From positions 1 through 8,251 of the forward strand of contig JAFXIM010000079.1 of NCBI GenBank assembly GCA_017533165.1: DNA of 8,251 bases. The letters are read 5' to 3'. The position numbers and the translations under genes were made by a program. Of this stretch, positions 4,416-8,251 are shown piece by piece; the stretch's first letter is position 1, and each line of letters begins with the position of its first letter. The stretch comes from Eggerthellaceae bacterium. GTDB taxonomy: Bacteria > Actinomycetota > Coriobacteriia > Coriobacteriales > Eggerthellaceae. Below the pieces are notes generated by a model. That model was given only the letters and a program-made list of their open reading frames with translations, did no database searches and had not been told where the DNA came from.

Positions 4416-6792
4416 AATCGTATTCAACGCGGCGACGGAGCAATTCGACGCAGCCATCCAAGGGTCTAAAGCCGAGATAGGTCGACTCAACGGAGAGCTC
4501 GACAAAAATTCCAAGGCCCTCAAGAACAACAACACCGATACGAACCTGCTCTCGAGCAAGATCGAGCTTCTTACCCAGAAGGAGAAGGAGCAGTCCGCGG
4601 TGGTGGAGAACCTCCGCCATAAGCTCGAAGCAGCCAAGTTCGCATACGGCGAGAACTCGAACGAGGTAAAGGAGCTGGAAGGCAAGCTGCGCAAGGCCGA
4701 GGCGCAGCTCATGGGGCTCGGCGACGCCCTGGACAACGCGAAGGCCAAACTGTCGTTCGCGGAGAGCGCGTACGGCCAGCTTACCAACGAGATCAACCGG
4801 CAGAGCGCCGAGGTCAAGCGACTCGAATCGGAGTACAAGAGCGCCATCATCCAGTTCGGGAAGACATCATCCGAGGCGAAGGATCTCGAGGCCAGTCTCA
4901 GCCAGGCGAGAGCCGAGCTGAAAAGCAGCAAGGCCGCGATGGGGGTCGCCGAAGATGCGGCTCGCAACCTTGCGAGGGCGTTTGACGGCGCTTCCGACGA
5001 AGCCAAGGAAATGAAGAGCAGCATCGGTGAGCTGGCTGCAGGAACCATGCTCGCCGACTTCTGCACAAACGCTGCATCCTCGATCGCCCAGCTTGACGAG
5101 GCGACGCAGGAGAACCGCGTCAACATGAGCGAGCTGCAAGTCGCCTACGAGCACAGCGGAAGAAGCATCGAGGAGGCCACGGACGTGTACCGCAACTTCC
5201 TCGGGATAGTGGGCGACGAAGACCAGGCGACCGAAGCCGCGCTCGACATGCGCAACCTCGCAGACGCAGGCGCCGACGTCGCATTGTGGTACGACATCGC
5301 AAGCGGCGCCGCCACGGCCCACGGCGATGCGCTCCCAATCGAGAACCTGATCGAAAGCGCCAACGAGACAGTCAGGTGCGGGCAGGTCACGGGCGGTCTC
5401 GCTGATGCCCTTAACTGGACCACCATCAACCAAGAGCAATTCAACGCCAAGATGTCCGAGTACCCGGGCATCATGGCGGCATACAACCAAGCCGTCAGCG
5501 AAGGCTTGAGCAACGAGGACGCCATGAACGCCGCCCTCGCGAAATGCGGGACGGAGCAGGAGCGCGTTGCCCTCCTCACGGCGGCGCTCGGCACCCAGTA
5601 CAGCGAGATGGGAGAGCAGTTCCAGGAAGCCAACGAGGCCGTTGCTGCATCGCGCGTCGCGAGCGACGAGCTGCTTCAGTCGCAGTCTAAGCTGGCTGAC
5701 GCGGCGACGCCCCTCACCACCGCCGTAAAGGCGCTTGCTGCAGACGGCATCGGGTTCCTCTCCGATCACCTCAACTGGATCGTGCCCATCGCCGGCATCG
5801 CAGCGGTATCCATTGGCGCATTGGCGCTCGCCCTGTCCTTCGGCCCGATGATGACGAGCCTTACGGCAAGCTTCACGGCGCTAAAGCTCGCGATATCCGG
5901 ACTAGCGGTTCCGATACTTCCCATCATCGCAGTGTTCGCTACGCTGGCTGCCTCGATCCTCTACCTGTGGAACACCAACGAGGACTTCCGAAACGCCGTC
6001 ACGCTGGCGTGGGAGGGCATCAAGACTGCCATCACATCGGTCTGCGAGGCTCTCGCGCCGATCGTGCAGCCTGCTTTCGAGCAGATCAAGTCCATCGTCG
6101 ATTCGATCATGAACGGCAGCATAGCGCCGATTATCTCCGGAGCCTTGTCCGTCATAAGCGGACTGTTCCAAACGGCATGCGGGGTTATCGTCGCCATCAC
6201 GACGGGAGACTTCACGACGCTTTCCAACGGCGTGAAGTCGATATTCAACGGGTTGAAGTCGATCGTGTCTGGAATTTGGTCGGCTATCGAAACCTCCATC
6301 ACCAGCAAGATCGCATCGGCACGCGACTTCGTAGGAAACGCCATCGACACCATCAAGGGTTTCTTCAACTTCAGCTGGTCTCTGCCGCATCTGAAGCTTC
6401 CGCATGTAAGGATTTCCGGCAGCTTTAGCCTGATGCCGCCGAGAACGCCCAGCTTCAGCGTCAGCTGGTACGCCAAGGCTATGGACAACGCCATGGTTCT
6501 CTCCAGCCCGACGATATTCGGATACGGCAACGGCTCGCTCTTGGGAGCGGGCGAAGCCGGCAACGAGGTAGTTGCGGGCGAGAGCCATCTGATGGGATTG
6601 ATCGGCACGGTCGTGCAGAATGCAATGCAGAACGACGGCACCGACAGGATCGTATCCGCCGTCGAGAAGCTGGCCGATCGCGTAACCGTGCTCGAGCTGA
6701 ACGGGCGCGTTCTCGCAACTTCAGCGGCTGATGACATCGACTCCGTCAGCGGAACCCGCCAGATGCTCGTAGGAAGGGGGCTGACGCTGTGA
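4393..6792 (+). CDS. Tail tape measure protein
   Basis: Predicted 799-residue protein that fills the tube during assembly, fixes tail length and is ejected ahead of the DNA. Residues 1 to about 240 are coiled coil and contain a gap-free internal duplication (residues 60-106 and 130-176). A middle helical part follows, then hydrophobic segments at 462-526 that could insert in the host membrane, then an amphipathic helical region. The C-terminal part carries the hallmark sequence of Gram-positive phage tape measures: F-S-W-S-L-P-H-L-K-L-P around 660, P-P-R-T-P-S-F-S-V-S-W-Y-A-K around 682-695, and G-E-A-G-N-E-V-V at 720-727. No lysozyme or peptidase domain is visible. Using the usual rule of about 1.5 angstroms per residue, the tail would be near 120 nm (inference). 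The stop codon overlaps the next gene's GTG. Confidence 0.93.
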   Translation: MAKNNEAKIVFNAATEQFDAAIQGSKAEIGRLNGELDKNSKALKNNNTDTNLLSSKIELLTQKEKEQSAVVENLRHKLEAAKFAYGENSNEVKELEGKLRKAEAQLMGLGDALDNAKAKLSFAESAYGQLTNEINRQSAEVKRLESEYKSAIIQFGKTSSEAKDLEASLSQARAELKSSKAAMGVAEDAARNLARAFDGASDEAKEMKSSIGELAAGTMLADFCTNAASSIAQLDEATQENRVNMSELQVAYEHSGRSIEEATDVYRNFLGIVGDEDQATEAALDMRNLADAGADVALWYDIASGAATAHGDALPIENLIESANETVRCGQVTGGLADALNWTTINQEQFNAKMSEYPGIMAAYNQAVSEGLSNEDAMNAALAKCGTEQERVALLTAALGTQYSEMGEQFQEANEAVAASRVASDELLQSQSKLADAATPLTTAVKALAADGIGFLSDHLNWIVPIAGIAAVSIGALALALSFGPMMTSLTASFTALKLAISGLAVPILPIIAVFATLAASILYLWNTNEDFRNAVTLAWEGIKTAITSVCEALAPIVQPAFEQIKSIVDSIMNGSIAPIISGALSVISGLFQTACGVIVAITTGDFTTLSNGVKSIFNGLKSIVSGIWSAIETSITSKIASARDFVGNAIDTIKGFFNFSWSLPHLKLPHVRISGSFSLMPPRTPSFSVSWYAKAMDNAMVLSSPTIFGYGNGSLLGAGEAGNEVVAGESHLMGLIGTVVQNAMQNDGTDRIVSAVEKLADRVTVLELNGRVLATSAADDIDSVSGTRQMLVGRGLTL
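4570..4920 (+). repeat. Internal duplication in the tape measure coiled coil
   Basis: Residues 60-106 (4570-4710) and 130-176 (4780-4920) align without gaps, with 18 identities in 47 by my count. Shared positions include L-T, Q-S-A-x-V, an aromatic-Gly pair, S-x-E-x-K-x-L-E and A-x-A-x-L. The offset is 70 residues, exactly ten heptads. Confidence 0.7.
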
Positions 6793-7424
6793 ACGCAGGG
6801 ATAAGCGCAAACGGAAAGCACTCGTCCTCCGACTTCGGCAACCCCTACGCGTGGTCGAAGATCGGCGATCCGAAGAAGAAGGTCATCAGGGAAACGGTGC
6901 CGTACATGAGCGGCTACTACGACTTCTCCCGCCTTTACGGCGGCGTGGCCTACGAGTCGCGAGAGATCGTCTACGCGTTCGATCTGATCGAGGACGATCC
7001 AGCGACGCTCCATGAGTCGGTTACGGCGTTCGTCAACTGGCTCCACGGCATTTACGAAACCGAGATCCGCGACGATGAGATCAGGGGATACCACTTCAGG
7101 GGAACGTGCGACGAGTGCGAACCCGACTACGACGAATCAGGGCTGGCGGCGACTATCGAGGCGACCTTCACCTGCTACCCGTTCCGCATAGCCGACGAGG
7201 AAACCTCCGTCGATCTGGCGGCAGGGGAAAGCACCGTAGCAAACAGCGGAATGCGCGTGCTGGTGACGGGAGTCACGGAGGGCTCCACGACCATCACGGT
7301 CGGCAGCATGAGCCAGTCTTTCAGCGGCGAGATCGATCTTGACATCGTGCTCGAGCATGGGGACAACACGGTAACGGTTGAAGGCTCCCCATGCACCATC
7401 AAATGGAGGGAGGAGCTGATCTAA
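6789..7424 (+). CDS. Distal tail protein (Dit)
   Basis: Predicted 211-residue protein forming the ring at the end of the tail tube, on which the hub and receptor-binding proteins assemble. The N-terminal half fits the Dit/Sipho_tail family: I-S-A-N-G-K-H-S-S-S-D-F-G near the start, then K-K-K-V-I-R-E-T-V-P-Y-M-S-G-Y-Y-D-F-S and V-A-Y-E-S-R-E-I-V-Y-A-F-D at about residues 30-65. The C-terminal half is beta-rich with Thr/Val strands (V-L-V-T-G-V-T-E-G-S-T-T-I-T-V), consistent with the galectin-like domain of short Dits. There is no carbohydrate-binding insertion at this length. It starts at GTG 6789, which overlaps the tape measure TGA by four bases (GTGA), with AAGGGGG at 6774-6780. Position between tape measure and Tal supports the call. 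Confidence 0.85.
   Translation: MNAGISANGKHSSSDFGNPYAWSKIGDPKKKVIRETVPYMSGYYDFSRLYGGVAYESREIVYAFDLIEDDPATLHESVTAFVNWLHGIYETEIRDDEIRGYHFRGTCDECEPDYDESGLAATIEATFTCYPFRIADEETSVDLAAGESTVANSGMRVLVTGVTEGSTTITVGSMSQSFSGEIDLDIVLEHGDNTVTVEGSPCTIKWREELI
7405..7415 (+). promoter_or_regulatory. Double Shine-Dalgarno GGAGGGAGGAG deciding the TTG start
   Basis: GGAGG (7405-7409) and GAGGAG (7410-7415) are adjacent within the end of the Dit gene. The second lies ten bases before TTG 7426, which supports an unusual TTG initiation codon for the hub protein. Confidence 0.7.
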
Positions 7425-7425
7425 G

Positions 7426-8251
7426 TTGTACCTAATCACGATACACAACGACGGCGTTCCCACCATCATCCACGGGGAGCGCCATAAGCTGGCAAACGCC
7501 AAAATCACGGGGGAGCGGAACCAAATCTGCTCCCTTTCCTTTGACATATACCCGAACAACCTCGGCTACGACTTGTTGCGCCCGCTGTCAACCACCGTCG
7601 AGGTAATCGACACCCGATACGGCACGCTGGAGTTCGAGGGGCGCGTGGTCATGCCCGTGCCGTCTATGGACGAGTCGGGGTTGGTCATGCGCTCGGTCAC
7701 CTGCGAGCACGTCGAGGCGTACCTGCTCGACTCCATGCAAGCCTACGTGGAGGAGCGCCAGTGGGAAACCGTAGGCGAGTTCATATCCTACGTGCTGGAC
7801 GTGCATAACGCCCGCATGCCCGAGGAGAAGCGCGTCTACCTGGGCACGGTCGATTTCCATACCTACGACACATCGGACGGCTTGTTCTGCGGCATCCAGC
7901 GTGAGAAAACGTGGAACACGCTCCGCTCGAAGCTGACCGATTCGTTCGGCGGCGAGATGCGCGTGAGGCGCGGATCCGACGGGCTTCTGTACCTTGACTA
8001 CGCCGAGAAGCTGGGAACCACCCGCGCAACGCCGATCAAGCTGGGGCGCAACATGAAGTCATCTAGGCGCGAGGTGAACCCCAACGAGGTAATCACCCGC
8101 CTCTACCCGTTCGGAGCCAAGAAAACCGTCACCGAGACCGACGAGTACGGCAACGAAACCGAGGTGGAGACCGAGGAGCGCCTGACCATCGCATCCGTGA
8201 ACGACGGGTGCGAGTACATCGAGGACGCCGTTGCCATAGAGGAGTACGGCA
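7426..8251 (+). CDS. Tail-associated hub protein (Tal, prophage endopeptidase tail family), partial
   Basis: The open frame runs off the right edge after 275 codons. The visible part is the baseplate hub domain (gp27-like) of the tail-associated protein, which closes the tube tip; in related phages a C-terminal peptidoglycan-cleaving or receptor-binding part follows, and that part lies outside this window. Family features are an N-terminal Y-L-I-T-I-H-N-D-G, L-S-F-D-I-Y-P-N-N, W-E-T-V-G-E-F-I-S-Y-V-L with W-N-T-L-R-S-K-L, and late N-E-V-I-T-R-L-Y-P-F-G-A, then L-T-I-A-S-V-N-D-G-C-E-Y-I-E-D. I start it at TTG 7426, one base after the Dit stop codon, because the strong double ribosome-binding site and the family-typical N-terminus both fit and no ATG occurs near. 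An endopeptidase activity cannot be asserted from the visible part. Confidence 0.85.
   Translation, partial: MYLITIHNDGVPTIIHGERHKLANAKITGERNQICSLSFDIYPNNLGYDLLRPLSTTVEVIDTRYGTLEFEGRVVMPVPSMDESGLVMRSVTCEHVEAYLLDSMQAYVEERQWETVGEFISYVLDVHNARMPEEKRVYLGTVDFHTYDTSDGLFCGIQREKTWNTLRSKLTDSFGGEMRVRRGSDGLLYLDYAEKLGTTRATPIKLGRNMKSSRREVNPNEVITRLYPFGAKKTVTETDEYGNETEVETEERLTIASVNDGCEYIEDAVAIEEYG

Noticed and set aside
5961..7094. Long open frame on the - strand (377 codons) opposite tape measure and Dit
   Set aside because: It lies antisense to two well-supported genes, with no ribosome-binding site or domain of its own noticed.
1..8251. CRISPR array, tRNA, insertion sequence, attachment site or defence genes
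   Set aside because: I looked for spaced direct repeats, cloverleaf-like stems, terminal inverted repeats with a transposase, and non-structural genes, and saw none.

Overview
This window is a contiguous stretch of the late structural module of a tailed phage or prophage with a long, non-contractile tail (siphovirus-like). All genes lie on the + strand, packed end to end. The order is the standard head-to-tail order: major capsid protein, head-tail connector, head-closure protein, tail-terminator-like protein, HK97 gp10-like protein, major tail (tube) protein, a small protein of unknown role, tail assembly chaperone G with its -1 frameshifted GT form, tape measure protein, distal tail protein (Dit), and the start of the tail-associated hub/endopeptidase protein (Tal), which runs off the right edge. 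No integrase, lysis, packaging, RNA or defence gene is visible.

Host: the coding DNA is about 60% G+C (36 of 60 bases in one line counted by hand), with C- or G-ending codons strongly preferred in the capsid and tube genes. The structural proteins resemble those of phages of Gram-positive gut anaerobes. A Coriobacteriia host (Eggerthella/Collinsella relatives) or a high-GC clostridium would fit; this is an inference and cannot be settled from these bases.

Layout: bases 1-241 are non-coding and strikingly AT-rich (about 29% G+C over 1-180), and end in an intrinsic-terminator-like hairpin (174-208) just before the capsid gene. Bases 242-3710 hold the head, neck and tube genes, with short gaps or small overlaps. 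A second, strong terminator hairpin (3731-3769) follows the small protein gene and abuts the ribosome-binding site of chaperone gene G. Bases 3784-8251 hold the tail assembly cluster.

How the genes work together: the connector and closure proteins join the capsid portal to the tail. The terminator-like and gp10-like proteins finish the head-tail joint. The tube protein polymerises around the tape measure, which G and GT keep soluble and which sets tail length. Dit and Tal form the tip. The clearest non-gene signals are a C CCA AAA slippery heptamer (4122-4128) that joins G to a 95-codon T extension in the -1 frame, and the two hairpins placed directly in front of capsid and chaperone genes, which suggest read-through or antitermination control of protein dosage. 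I see no evidence for a wholly new biological system; the interest lies in regulation and in small unassigned proteins.
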